Virus record (IMG/VR): IMGVR_UViG_3300032294_003343
Coordinates: 62,001-126,000 of that record
Direction: 5' to 3' (one strand)
From: a virus
DNA: 64,000 bases
The translations under genes and the position numbers were made by a program. Shown piece by piece: positions 37,049 to 46,350 of this stretch (within the stretch, counting starts at the first letter, position 1; the number at the start of each line of letters is the position of its first letter). The notes beneath the pieces were generated by a model. It saw only the letters and a list, made by a program, of their open reading frames with translations, did no database searches and was not told the DNA's origin.

Positions 37049-37542
37049 TGCCACGTTCTTACTGCACAACAAACGATGTTAAGCAATATCTCCCACCCAA
37101 TGTTGTAACAGAGGGTGATAATCCAATTCCTAACTTTAGAAATCCTACTCCAGAATCAGCATCAAATATCGACTTAGATTTCTTTATCCAGCAAGCATCA
37201 GCAGAAATTGATGCTAATCTTGCAACAATGTATGATGTCCCTTTGAAGCAAGTAAATATAGGTGGTGATGTCTCTTATCCTCACCCAGTCCCCGTCATTT
37301 GTGCTATTCTTTCAGCTCAAATGTACTATATGCAAGCACTTCAAGGAGCAGATCCACAATATTCTGAAGCACAAAAAGTAAGGTTTGACTTCGCCCAAAA
37401 TGAAATTGTCAGAATTCAAAACGGTGAAATTAGACTGTTTGGTCAAAGAAATACCCGTGGAGACAGGTTTGTAAGATCTACCTTGAGAGGAGTGGTAAAT
37501 AACCCAACAGAGGGCAAGCGTTCAAAAGGCCAAAGTCAATAG
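37048..37542 (+). CDS. Head-tail connector, Mu gp36 / DUF1320-like (164 aa)
   Basis: ATG overlaps the previous stop, with GGAG 7 nt upstream. The pattern 'YCTTNDVKQYLP' at the N terminus, 'FFIQQASAEIDANLATMYD', 'VPL', then 'PVPVICAILSAQMYYMQAL' is that of the Mu gp36-like / DUF1320 family (head completion or connector, forms a ring below the portal). Length 164 is slightly above the usual 130-150 because of a basic tail 'EGKRSKGQSQ' and an insertion before the first helix. Position directly before a likely tail-terminator-type gene mirrors the Mu-like order gp36-gp37. Confidence 0.7.
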   Translation: MPRSYCTTNDVKQYLPPNVVTEGDNPIPNFRNPTPESASNIDLDFFIQQASAEIDANLATMYDVPLKQVNIGGDVSYPHPVPVICAILSAQMYYMQALQGADPQYSEAQKVRFDFAQNEIVRIQNGEIRLFGQRNTRGDRFVRSTLRGVVNNPTEGKRSKGQSQ

Positions 37543-37551
37543 GTGAAATAA

Positions 37552-38328
37552 ATGCTTGAACGAGTTTATGATACCTTAAGAGGCATTTTATTTTATGAAT
37601 TGCCAAAAAATGCAAAAGGTGAAGCAGTAATTTTTGACAGACCTGTTTCTGGATTTTATATTGGAGAAGCAGGGGTAAAGCCTAATGCAATTTCGATTGT
37701 TTTCAAGGGTGCTAGTTCTCCATTAAAAGATATATCATTTGGTTTACAAGAGTTTGAACATAATGTGTCGATTGAAATCAGTGTTGGAGCTGACAATATT
37801 GAAACCACCGAAAGAGTCACACAAGAAGCTACCAGAATAATATTGTCCATATTGAGAAAACATAGAAGAATCTGGGTTGTAGATATTTGCCCAATTTGTG
37901 AAAAGTTTTCTCTTTCACCAGCCCATTTTACTGTTGATCACAATGACATATTAAGTTCATATGCAACTACAGTTACTAATGAATTTAATAATCTTTGGGC
38001 AGAAACGCACCCAGCAAATTTAGCGCCACCAACTTTACCAGATTCAGGTAAAGCAGCAGAAGCATTTATCAGAATGTATAACGATGTAGGGGCTGGAACT
38101 ACAGTAACAAATTTACCAACTAAAGCTAGAAATAATATTTTAAGAATGCAAGCAGATAATGTTGAGCCTGTCAGAATGCTTTATGATGTGCTTTGCAATG
38201 ACAATAAATCTTCTGACGATGCTACAGGTAAACAACTTTTCAGAAGTGGCACTATTACAATTACAGCAAAAGAATTAATAAGACAAATTTACTTTGGTCC
38301 AGATAATGTACCAACAACTGCATATTAA
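37552..38328 (+). CDS. Neck or tail-terminator-like protein (258 aa)
   Basis: ATG 37552, with AGGTG 6 nt upstream. Residues about 20-150 contain an alpha/beta pattern ('NAISIVFKGASSPLKDI', 'FEHNVSIEISVGADNIET', 'ATRIILSILRKHRRIWV', 'YATTVTNEFNNLW') like phage tail-terminator or minor tail proteins: an assay-like strand order with a long helix and the final 'TTVTNEF' strand. The C-terminal 100 residues are an added helical extension. The assignment is based on order after the gp36-like gene and on this pattern; no single diagnostic motif exists. Confidence 0.6.
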   Translation: MLERVYDTLRGILFYELPKNAKGEAVIFDRPVSGFYIGEAGVKPNAISIVFKGASSPLKDISFGLQEFEHNVSIEISVGADNIETTERVTQEATRIILSILRKHRRIWVVDICPICEKFSLSPAHFTVDHNDILSSYATTVTNEFNNLWAETHPANLAPPTLPDSGKAAEAFIRMYNDVGAGTTVTNLPTKARNNILRMQADNVEPVRMLYDVLCNDNKSSDDATGKQLFRSGTITITAKELIRQIYFGPDNVPTTAY

Positions 38329-38330
38329 CA

Positions 38331-41300
38331 ATGAGTCTCGTATCCAAAAAAGGTCTTGAGTTTATTATCAATCAAATCGGTAAAGCAAAATACGCTTACA
38401 AAGATTTGGTTGGTGATTTATCTTTGAATCGTGGATATTATTTAGATTATGAAAGAATTGTAATAAAGCTTAGAGGTTCAACAATTTTTCACGACTATGA
38501 TTTAGCTGGAAAAACACCTCAAGGACTTACAACAAAGCCATACCAAACTTTTGATACTGTTGAAGATATTTCTTTTGGTTTTCAGGGTGGACAATATACA
38601 GTAGATCAAAAAATTTCTAGCTTTGCAAATACAGGTGGATGGACCCCTCAATATTACAATCCGCCAGCACCAGAAGGATGGGGAGTTTGGGATTACAATG
38701 CTTGGCAATACTTTGTTCCACCTTATAATGCTGCTGGTAATGCAAACACGTCTTACATCATTTACAATATAAATTCTGAGCCTGGGGATGGTTCAGAAAG
38801 AGTTAATTATGACTATCCTGTGAGATGGGATGGTAGTTTATATAGAAGAGTAAATTTATTTAATTCTTCAAGATGGATATCACTTAAAAATACGGGGACA
38901 GTTTCAAATAACGAAGCACATATTATAATTCCTAAATCTTATTTTGAAGGTGCACAATTTATAAACCCGCTTACGAATACTCCAAAAGATTTAGGTATAG
39001 CTTCTCACATCTTTCTCAAAACGCAAGGCATAGGTTCTACTTTTTCACTTGGTGGAAGTATGGCAGGACTAGCTCTCACTTATCTTGCTTACAATTTATC
39101 AGAAGTTTCTTCTACTGGTTCAACAACCGAAAGAATCAAAGATCATTATTTGTTTAAGGTTAAGACACCATCAACTTGGACTGCAGATTATTGGTATCAT
39201 TTAGCATTTTATTGGGATACTCACGATACAAATTTCCTTTCATCGTATCCAACATACACATCTGGAACTGCTATAACCTTTAATTCAAACAATTTTTCAT
39301 CAGCCTGGAACATCTATCCAAGGAAAACTTATTTACAAAAAGATATTCAGAACTACATTACATTTGATAAGACAGGTGTAAATGATACAAATATTTATCT
39401 TTTTTCAAGAAGTAAAACTAATCAAAAATATTACGATGGCGATTATATTACAACAACAGAACCATTCAGATATTTATATCCAGAAACTTTTAGCGCATAT
39501 GGAGACACGAATTCTTTAGCAAACTATGTTTCATTAAGTTCATATGAATATTTACCTGTGTTGATAGCAACTAAGAATATAATATCTGGTAATCAATATG
39601 AAAATGGAGACATAGACTTTTACTTATTCTTTGGTAAAGCAATGCCCCAAGAATCTGTTCCTGTAGATTGGGAAGACTTTACAAATTACCCAATTATAGA
39701 CAAGGACTATGATATTGTTGCTAAAATAATTTTGTCTTATCCATCATTTAAAACATCTGGAACAATAAAAACAAAAACTAGTACAACTTACAATTTAAAT
39801 AATGCATCTATAGTTTATATAAAAAGAAGTGCTGACAATTTTGTTGTGCCTCCAATTGGTGATAGTGAATTAATTGATGAAACCTTATTGGATGTTATTT
39901 CAATGACTTCATTCACTAGAAATGATGATTATGAAGACATTTATGACCAACTGGGTGTAGATTTAGTAGCTCCATTCACTAATTTTAAATCATATGGAAC
40001 AAATAGTTATATAGATTTTAAGAACAACAGCTTCAAAAAAACAAAACTTTTACATAATTTGTTGAAATACCCAATAGCACCAGCATTAAAATCTAACTTC
40101 CAAACAACTAAAGGTTCAGGAAAAATTACAATATCATCTGGAAACAATGTTGTTGTGGGAAGCGCTTCAAAATTCACAAAAGAAGTTACTGAAGGTGATT
40201 ACCTTTATAGTTCTGATGGAACAATTTTATATGGGCAAGTTCTTTCAATCATTACAGATACATACTTGACACTTGAAGAAAATTATAAATCATCTGTTGA
40301 CAATCAAGGTTATGGTATTAAGAATAATCCATTAGAAACAGAACCAATTAATATTGAAGTTGAAGAAATTGGAGCAAATGCAATGATTTCTTGGCTTTCC
40401 ATTCCTCCAACTAAAATTATTTTCAAATATGATGAAAGTGGCATGCAACTTAATGACATCAATTTTGAAAGCGATACAGAATTTGAATTTTATCAAGAGG
40501 TATCAAACATTCCAGATTTGCTTGATCAAGAAACAACTGGTACCAAACTTACAAAAGATTATGCTTTTTCAATTGTATTTCAAAATACTAGCAGTGACAA
40601 ATTCATAAAAAATATCAAATTAAATTCTTCAAAGTTTTTTATTACTGATGATGAGTATCTAAATAGACAGAAAAAAAATCTAACAACTTCTGGCTACTTT
40701 AAGCAAGGTTCGCAAACTGAGCAAACTAATAATTCACCTGGCACTTTTAACTCAATGGAAGAATATAGAGTTTATGGAAGTGCTGCAATTATTCCAAATA
40801 TGCAAATGGGCGAAAGTAGAGCAATATTAACAAAACAAGTTCAGCCTACAGATTCTACAAAACAAACAGAATCAGACTTTATTGCTAATCTTAAGTCCTT
40901 AAATCCAAGCATTTCAGAAGCAGAGATTCAAGACAAAATTAGTGATTACGAACTAACTAATTCTTTTTACACTCCAGATTTGAATCAATTTCCAAATACT
41001 TTTTCTACTATTAAAGAAATGGGTATGACAGTTTCTAACTATGCATTCAACAGAAGTAAACATTGGGTTTCAAACTACGATGAAATTATTGGAGCTGAAA
41101 AAGATAGTAAAACTTTTACAGCACAGAATGTTTTAGATTTAAGGTCTGATTCTTTCATTATTTCAATTGCTGGATATTCAACTTCAGACGCTTCAATAAA
41201 TAGTCTTGAAAACATTTATAAACAACAAATATCAATAGTTGACGCTACAAATATAAACCAAACTTCTAAAGGTAGTTTCAAAAGTGTCAACTATGATAGA

Positions 41301-43034
41301 TTTGCTTTTAAGATTACACCAAATGATTATCAAGATATAAAATCCTTAAAAATAAGATTACAAAGTCTAGCTGTTTGTAATAATCCTAATGCTTATATTC
41401 AGGTGAGTATTTGGGATAATTATAATAGCCTCCCAAATGCAAAGCTAATTACTGGTTCAAAAGTGTTCTATACAACTATAAAGAACATTCTTGATGATGT
41501 TTATTTCTATGTGAATTACTCATTAACAAAAGGTAGAACTTATTGGATAGTTTTTGAATCAAATACAAATCCTCCAAATTATGATGCTAAAACACTTGGA
41601 TTAATTAGTGTAAGTGGAACAGCAGTAAGTGGACTTTATAATCCAGCTACAAATACAACAGCTGATTTTAATAAATATCAAAAGTATGCTTCTATTGGGT
41701 TTGGCAGTACTATGCCAAGTGATATTTCTACTTGGTATGAAATTGCTTCTATAGGCTCTTCTTCCATAATGACATTGTCAGGAAGTGCTGGAACAAGCGA
41801 CAATCAAAGTTATGTAATTAAGTACGACCTTAGATTACAGATACAAGAGTCATCCACTCCAACTGCTTCTAACATGGCCTTTTATGACGGATATTCTTGG
41901 ACAGTATCTACAGGTACACCATACGTTGAGTTCTTTGATCTGGATCACGAAATTTATGCTGCATTTAATAGGGATTTCAATTACTCTTCTCTTGTAATGC
42001 CAGCACCTAATAAATCAAGAGCAAACAATACTGATTATTATGTAGACGAATTTTGGACAATAAATAATCAAAACTTATTTACTCCATCACAACTAAGCAT
42101 TTACCCAAGATCGTTTGTATCAAGAGTGGTTGCAATTGGTGCCACTGGAACTTCTGGCACAAACTTACTCTACATGCCGGAAGAAAATTTTGATCCCTCT
42201 GTTATGGTTGGTATAGCAGTGACTTCAAATGTCATTGCAAGTGGCACAGCAATTACAAACTTGACTTATGATTCAACAAGTAGCTTATATAAAGTTTACT
42301 TGAGCAATAATTTATCAGGTACAGCAAATACTCATTACTTTGGGGACAATACAAATAGATATATAAAAAGAGCACATGACATTCATTTATATCTTAAGTA
42401 CAATGTAGACAACCATCTTCAAACAACATATATAAAACTTGAAAAATCTCCCACATGGATCACTCAGTGGTATAAAAAGTCTGACTGGAATTATCTTGAA
42501 TTAGATAATAATGAAATGAGTGATTTATCATCAGCGCACCATAATATTAATTTTGATAATTTTAGTGGATTGGGACAAACAAATTACTTCAATGGTTCTG
42601 CTATAGGAAATTTCACTTCTCTTTCATCAATTGGAGCAACTTTTGATTTTAGAATTACAACAAATGGTGGAATAAAATTCTTCATAAACAATGAAGAAAA
42701 ACCATATATAAGTGATTGGAATAACACTACTTCAACATCGTTCACAACTTCATATGTTGCTACAGGAAGTTCACAACCTATTTCTTTAGAATTACAATTT
42801 AATAATTATCAAAACTTACATAGTTTGAAATTAGAGTGGAGAGTAACTGGCACTTCATCATGGCAAGAAGTAAATAGCTCTTTTTACCAAGATGTTTCTG
42901 TTAGTCCAATTTTAATAGATAGCAATAAAATTGAAAATCTTACTTACTTAGTTGTTGGTAAAACTTTGGAAGAAATAAATGATCAATATTATGGTTTTCC
43001 AGTTACTGACAAGATTGTGATTAGGAACAAATAA
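38331..43034 (+). CDS. Giant beta-rich virion protein (1567 aa)
   Basis: ATG 38331, two bases after the previous stop and without a Shine-Dalgarno. Tyr/Ser/Thr/Asn-rich beta protein throughout. Residues about 596-660 hold a phage-type beta module ('GSGKITISSGNNVVVGSA', 'LYGQVLSIITDTYLTLE'). Residues about 990-1085 resemble a choice-of-anchor-R-like sandwich: 'SLKIRLQSLAVCNN', 'AYIQVSIWDNYNSLPNAKL' and 'LTKGRTYWIVFESNT'. The C-terminal part ('TFDFRITTNGGIKFFINNEE') may be a lectin-like sandwich. Its size and its place ahead of the tail-tube genes suggest a neck whisker, collar or tail appendage. No enzyme signature seen. Confidence 0.8.
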   Translation: MSLVSKKGLEFIINQIGKAKYAYKDLVGDLSLNRGYYLDYERIVIKLRGSTIFHDYDLAGKTPQGLTTKPYQTFDTVEDISFGFQGGQYTVDQKISSFANTGGWTPQYYNPPAPEGWGVWDYNAWQYFVPPYNAAGNANTSYIIYNINSEPGDGSERVNYDYPVRWDGSLYRRVNLFNSSRWISLKNTGTVSNNEAHIIIPKSYFEGAQFINPLTNTPKDLGIASHIFLKTQGIGSTFSLGGSMAGLALTYLAYNLSEVSSTGSTTERIKDHYLFKVKTPSTWTADYWYHLAFYWDTHDTNFLSSYPTYTSGTAITFNSNNFSSAWNIYPRKTYLQKDIQNYITFDKTGVNDTNIYLFSRSKTNQKYYDGDYITTTEPFRYLYPETFSAYGDTNSLANYVSLSSYEYLPVLIATKNIISGNQYENGDIDFYLFFGKAMPQESVPVDWEDFTNYPIIDKDYDIVAKIILSYPSFKTSGTIKTKTSTTYNLNNASIVYIKRSADNFVVPPIGDSELIDETLLDVISMTSFTRNDDYEDIYDQLGVDLVAPFTNFKSYGTNSYIDFKNNSFKKTKLLHNLLKYPIAPALKSNFQTTKGSGKITISSGNNVVVGSASKFTKEVTEGDYLYSSDGTILYGQVLSIITDTYLTLEENYKSSVDNQGYGIKNNPLETEPINIEVEEIGANAMISWLSIPPTKIIFKYDESGMQLNDINFESDTEFEFYQEVSNIPDLLDQETTGTKLTKDYAFSIVFQNTSSDKFIKNIKLNSSKFFITDDEYLNRQKKNLTTSGYFKQGSQTEQTNNSPGTFNSMEEYRVYGSAAIIPNMQMGESRAILTKQVQPTDSTKQTESDFIANLKSLNPSISEAEIQDKISDYELTNSFYTPDLNQFPNTFSTIKEMGMTVSNYAFNRSKHWVSNYDEIIGAEKDSKTFTAQNVLDLRSDSFIISIAGYSTSDASINSLENIYKQQISIVDATNINQTSKGSFKSVNYDRFAFKITPNDYQDIKSLKIRLQSLAVCNNPNAYIQVSIWDNYNSLPNAKLITGSKVFYTTIKNILDDVYFYVNYSLTKGRTYWIVFESNTNPPNYDAKTLGLISVSGTAVSGLYNPATNTTADFNKYQKYASIGFGSTMPSDISTWYEIASIGSSSIMTLSGSAGTSDNQSYVIKYDLRLQIQESSTPTASNMAFYDGYSWTVSTGTPYVEFFDLDHEIYAAFNRDFNYSSLVMPAPNKSRANNTDYYVDEFWTINNQNLFTPSQLSIYPRSFVSRVVAIGATGTSGTNLLYMPEENFDPSVMVGIAVTSNVIASGTAITNLTYDSTSSLYKVYLSNNLSGTANTHYFGDNTNRYIKRAHDIHLYLKYNVDNHLQTTYIKLEKSPTWITQWYKKSDWNYLELDNNEMSDLSSAHHNINFDNFSGLGQTNYFNGSAIGNFTSLSSIGATFDFRITTNGGIKFFINNEEKPYISDWNNTTSTSFTTSYVATGSSQPISLELQFNNYQNLHSLKLEWRVTGTSSWQEVNSSFYQDVSVSPILIDSNKIENLTYLVVGKTLEEINDQYYGFPVTDKIVIRNK

Positions 43035-43888
43035 TGGCAATGAATTATGCTTCAGCAAACACAATGAATAATTTAGTGCTTGCTCTTGATCAAACAGCCA
43101 GAACAGTTGATATGGCATTAGCTTCTCAGGAATATGCCTTATCATATAATACTGCTGAGCGTAATTTACAATTGCTATATGGTTTATCAGCAATAAAATC
43201 TCAGAATTATAACATGGTTCTTGATGTCTTAAGTTTTGGTAAAGGTTTAGTAAAAACTGCTTTATCAACCACCAATATTGAACTACCTAGTGGAAATGAA
43301 CAAGGATACACAATTCAAGAAGTATTAGGAAATATTGACGTAATGTCAGATGGATATATTTTTGGGAAGATTTTTCTAACTTCTGATAGTGTTGATGGTG
43401 AGGAATTAGTATTTTCTTTAGCAAGACCAATAAATGATCCAAATGGCAGTCCTTTGATTATAAGTAAGGATATTGATATAGATACTGCTGAAGAAATTAT
43501 TAAAACGTCACAAGAGTTATCATTTACGACAGATAAATCTTATGCAATAGAAATATATAAATTTATAGCAGATATTTCTTATTATGATCAGACAATCAAA
43601 AACTCTAGAGTATTTTTCAAACTTATAGATGAAAGATTACCAAGAGGATACTTTGGGTACACAGAAGAGAATATTTCAAAAATAGTTATCTCATCAATCA
43701 TAAGAAATTATGCATTAATTTCAGAACAATATAATACACAGAAAAATTTAACTAAAAGCATCATCACAAATTGGGTAGGAAGTTCAACTTGGAACCCTGA
43801 CTTTGCATCATATTGGCAAAATTCAGATCAAACGTTACCTAGTAGGCTTTTATCTTACTTGTCATCAGAGTTGAGTATAAATATATAA
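43034..43888 (+). CDS. Virion-operon hypothetical protein (284 aa)
   Basis: ATG overlaps the upstream TAA (TAATG), with AGGA 7 nt upstream. N-terminal about 90 residues are helical ('NLVLALDQTARTVDMALA', 'NTAERNLQLLYGLSAIK') and the centre is mixed alpha/beta. Not recognised. Sits between two giant beta-rich genes and may be a small assembly partner or trimer cap. Confidence 0.7.
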   Translation: MAMNYASANTMNNLVLALDQTARTVDMALASQEYALSYNTAERNLQLLYGLSAIKSQNYNMVLDVLSFGKGLVKTALSTTNIELPSGNEQGYTIQEVLGNIDVMSDGYIFGKIFLTSDSVDGEELVFSLARPINDPNGSPLIISKDIDIDTAEEIIKTSQELSFTTDKSYAIEIYKFIADISYYDQTIKNSRVFFKLIDERLPRGYFGYTEENISKIVISSIIRNYALISEQYNTQKNLTKSIITNWVGSSTWNPDFASYWQNSDQTLPSRLLSYLSSELSINI

Positions 43889-43889
43889 A

Positions 43890-46340
43890 ATGGCAATTTC
43901 ATCAAAAGTAGAAGAGATAGTTTTAGAACTTACAAAAACGGTGGGTAATATTTACGATGCCTTGAATTATGGTATTGGCAATGTAGATATTCCTGGGTCT
44001 TCAATTTTTGAAATCAACAATTTGCTTTCTATGGCAAATACTGGCTTTCCTTACTTTGGTATTTTAGAAACTGCTCCTTTAGGCTGCGATACGACATATG
44101 ATATTGCTTTTGATCCTTATTATGTTACTGTTAGAAGCGGACAAGTTGCATACAATGGCTCTGTAATAAATTTACAACCACAAAAAATACCACTTAAAAA
44201 AGAATGGTCAAAAAACTACTCAACTGGTGGTTTTGGTGCAAGTTATAAATATGGGGTGACTTTAGGCTTACCAATTTCAGAAGTACAAAAAGCAACTCAA
44301 GTTTGGGCAACTACTGTTAGTGATACTTGTTTAGCTGGAACTTCTGTTCTTTTGGTCAAAGATACTTCAATTGCAATTAATTTGGGATTCCCTATTCAAG
44401 CATTTGTTGGCAATTATCTGATTACATTTTCAAACGTTACCGATGATCTTACTGGATTAATTGTTGACCCTTCATATTATAATGGTGCTTCATTTGGAAC
44501 ATTACCAGCAACATATTATCTTGACAACCCAGTGACATTTTTATTCCAACCAAGAGTTAAATACATAACAGGTTTTCCAATTTTAGAAACTTCTGAAAAT
44601 GTAAATACTTTTGATTATTTTCCACCATTACCTCAAAGCTGGATACCTATCAGTAAAGTTATGGTGAAAAATCCTGAGAATCCAGTAGTTGTTGATTCGG
44701 GCACAGGCTTAACTAGAACTATTGTAGATATGCCCACTGATATATCAACATATCAAATTTTAGGTGATTCTGCTGATAAAAACCTTATAATTCAAAGCTG
44801 TACAGAAGCTAACAATGCTTTGACATCATACAAGACAAACGATTATGTAAGAAATACTGTTTCAGCAGTTTATCGTTATATAAACACTGTGTCCGCAAAT
44901 TCTGGAATGTCAAACAGAGAGCTTTTATCAACACAGCCATTTAGAAAAACAGAATTTTATTCTAAAGGCACTTCTTTTAGTGGTTTAGAAAGATTTGAAC
45001 TTCCTTATAATTTTGCCAGAGCTTATTTTGAAACTATTGGGTCTGACGTGCAACACACCTTTGCAATTTTCAGAGGCGACTTGATTACTTACAACGCAGC
45101 AATAGGAAGCAATAATACAGCTGCTGCAACTGGATTGACTAATACTGTAATACCTTGTTCAAACTATGTTTCTTCATTATCATCAGGCACTCAAATTTAT
45201 GGTGTCACTATAGTTTACAATATTTCAACAGATGAATATGTTGAAAGTATACCAGTGTATAGTAATCTAGTTTCGTCTAATTTTACAAGTAGTAATTATT
45301 TGGTGGAATTAAATTGGTCAGGCGCTGGTATTACTAATCCGCTTTTTTATCATATTTATAAAAAACCACAATTAAGTAGTGATTTGATAGAAAGAAAAAT
45401 CACTAATATTAATGAAATTCAGTACCCGTCATATAATACAATGACAACTATTATAGACGACACTGATTTAGTTCTCAACAATGGTCTGACTGCTTTCAAA
45501 ATTACTCCAAATGAAGATTGTTTTATTGGCGGAGTAACTTTAAAATTAAAATATATTGCTGGTGGGCAATCGACAGGTTCAGGAACTTCAGGCATCTCTG
45601 TTTCAATTTATTCAGCAACTGGTTCTACTCCAACTCCAAATGGAATGATTACCACAGCATCATTAATAAGAAATTCGGATGTAATTCAAGGTACTAACGA
45701 ATATACAGTTAAGTTTAATACTGGAGCAAATTTAGAGCAAGGTACATCTTATTGGCTTATGATAAATAAGCCTTCAGATTTTACTACTGGATTAGGTTCA
45801 ACTAGTTTATTTACTAGAATTATAGCTGGTGGTTCAGGACAAGGATTAACATCTATCAATGATGGGTCGTCATGGACAGGTACAGGTGGAACTGCATATC
45901 ACAAATTCAGAGGCTACCTTGATGATGGTAATATTTCTGGAGAGATATTGAGAAGGGGTGTTAAGCTAACCAACAGAATTGCTTTACAGCCAAGTGCAAT
46001 TTCAGTTTATGTTCCTAATGTAGAAGATTTAACTTCTTCTAATGTTGTGTTCAATGGCTCTACTACTGGTATAGCAACAACAGATGACCAGACAATTAAG
46101 AATGATCTGATTGTTACTGTTATAGCTCAAAATGGCGATAATGGTGAACCAATCACATTAACTACTACAGTTCCAAAAGGTACACTTAGAAACCAAAGAT
46201 TTCCTCTTGGAAATGATTTACAAGTTTTTGATAGAGTCATTGATGCTTATGTTTCTCCAGGAGCTAACTTGACTAGAATAAATAATGGTCCAATTTTATG
46301 GGATATTTATGATCTTATAACTATTGAAACTACACCATAG
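43890..46340 (+). CDS. Large virion protein with sandwich module (816 aa)
   Basis: ATG 43890, one base after the previous stop. The N terminus 'ISSKVEEIVLELTKTVGNIY' is helical. Residues about 70-130 ('YVTVRSGQVAYNGSVINL') look like the baseplate or fibre 'VxxGxAxxNGxxI' type strand pair. Residues about 535-640 repeat the choice-of-anchor-R-like pattern of the 1567-aa protein ('VTLKLKYIAGGQ', 'GISVSIYSATGSTPTPNG', 'LEQGTSYWLMINKPSDF'). A fibre, collar or baseplate appendage is likely. There is no sheath-like signature. Confidence 0.75.
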   Translation: MAISSKVEEIVLELTKTVGNIYDALNYGIGNVDIPGSSIFEINNLLSMANTGFPYFGILETAPLGCDTTYDIAFDPYYVTVRSGQVAYNGSVINLQPQKIPLKKEWSKNYSTGGFGASYKYGVTLGLPISEVQKATQVWATTVSDTCLAGTSVLLVKDTSIAINLGFPIQAFVGNYLITFSNVTDDLTGLIVDPSYYNGASFGTLPATYYLDNPVTFLFQPRVKYITGFPILETSENVNTFDYFPPLPQSWIPISKVMVKNPENPVVVDSGTGLTRTIVDMPTDISTYQILGDSADKNLIIQSCTEANNALTSYKTNDYVRNTVSAVYRYINTVSANSGMSNRELLSTQPFRKTEFYSKGTSFSGLERFELPYNFARAYFETIGSDVQHTFAIFRGDLITYNAAIGSNNTAAATGLTNTVIPCSNYVSSLSSGTQIYGVTIVYNISTDEYVESIPVYSNLVSSNFTSSNYLVELNWSGAGITNPLFYHIYKKPQLSSDLIERKITNINEIQYPSYNTMTTIIDDTDLVLNNGLTAFKITPNEDCFIGGVTLKLKYIAGGQSTGSGTSGISVSIYSATGSTPTPNGMITTASLIRNSDVIQGTNEYTVKFNTGANLEQGTSYWLMINKPSDFTTGLGSTSLFTRIIAGGSGQGLTSINDGSSWTGTGGTAYHKFRGYLDDGNISGEILRRGVKLTNRIALQPSAISVYVPNVEDLTSSNVVFNGSTTGIATTDDQTIKNDLIVTVIAQNGDNGEPITLTTTVPKGTLRNQRFPLGNDLQVFDRVIDAYVSPGANLTRINNGPILWDIYDLITIETTP

Positions 46341-46350
46341 GTTTAGAGCT

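Noticed and set aside
43876-43883. TATAAATA sequence like a T4 late promoter before 43890
   Set aside because: It is made by the last codons of the upstream gene (ending ATA AAT ATA TAA) and no other gene start has the same box.
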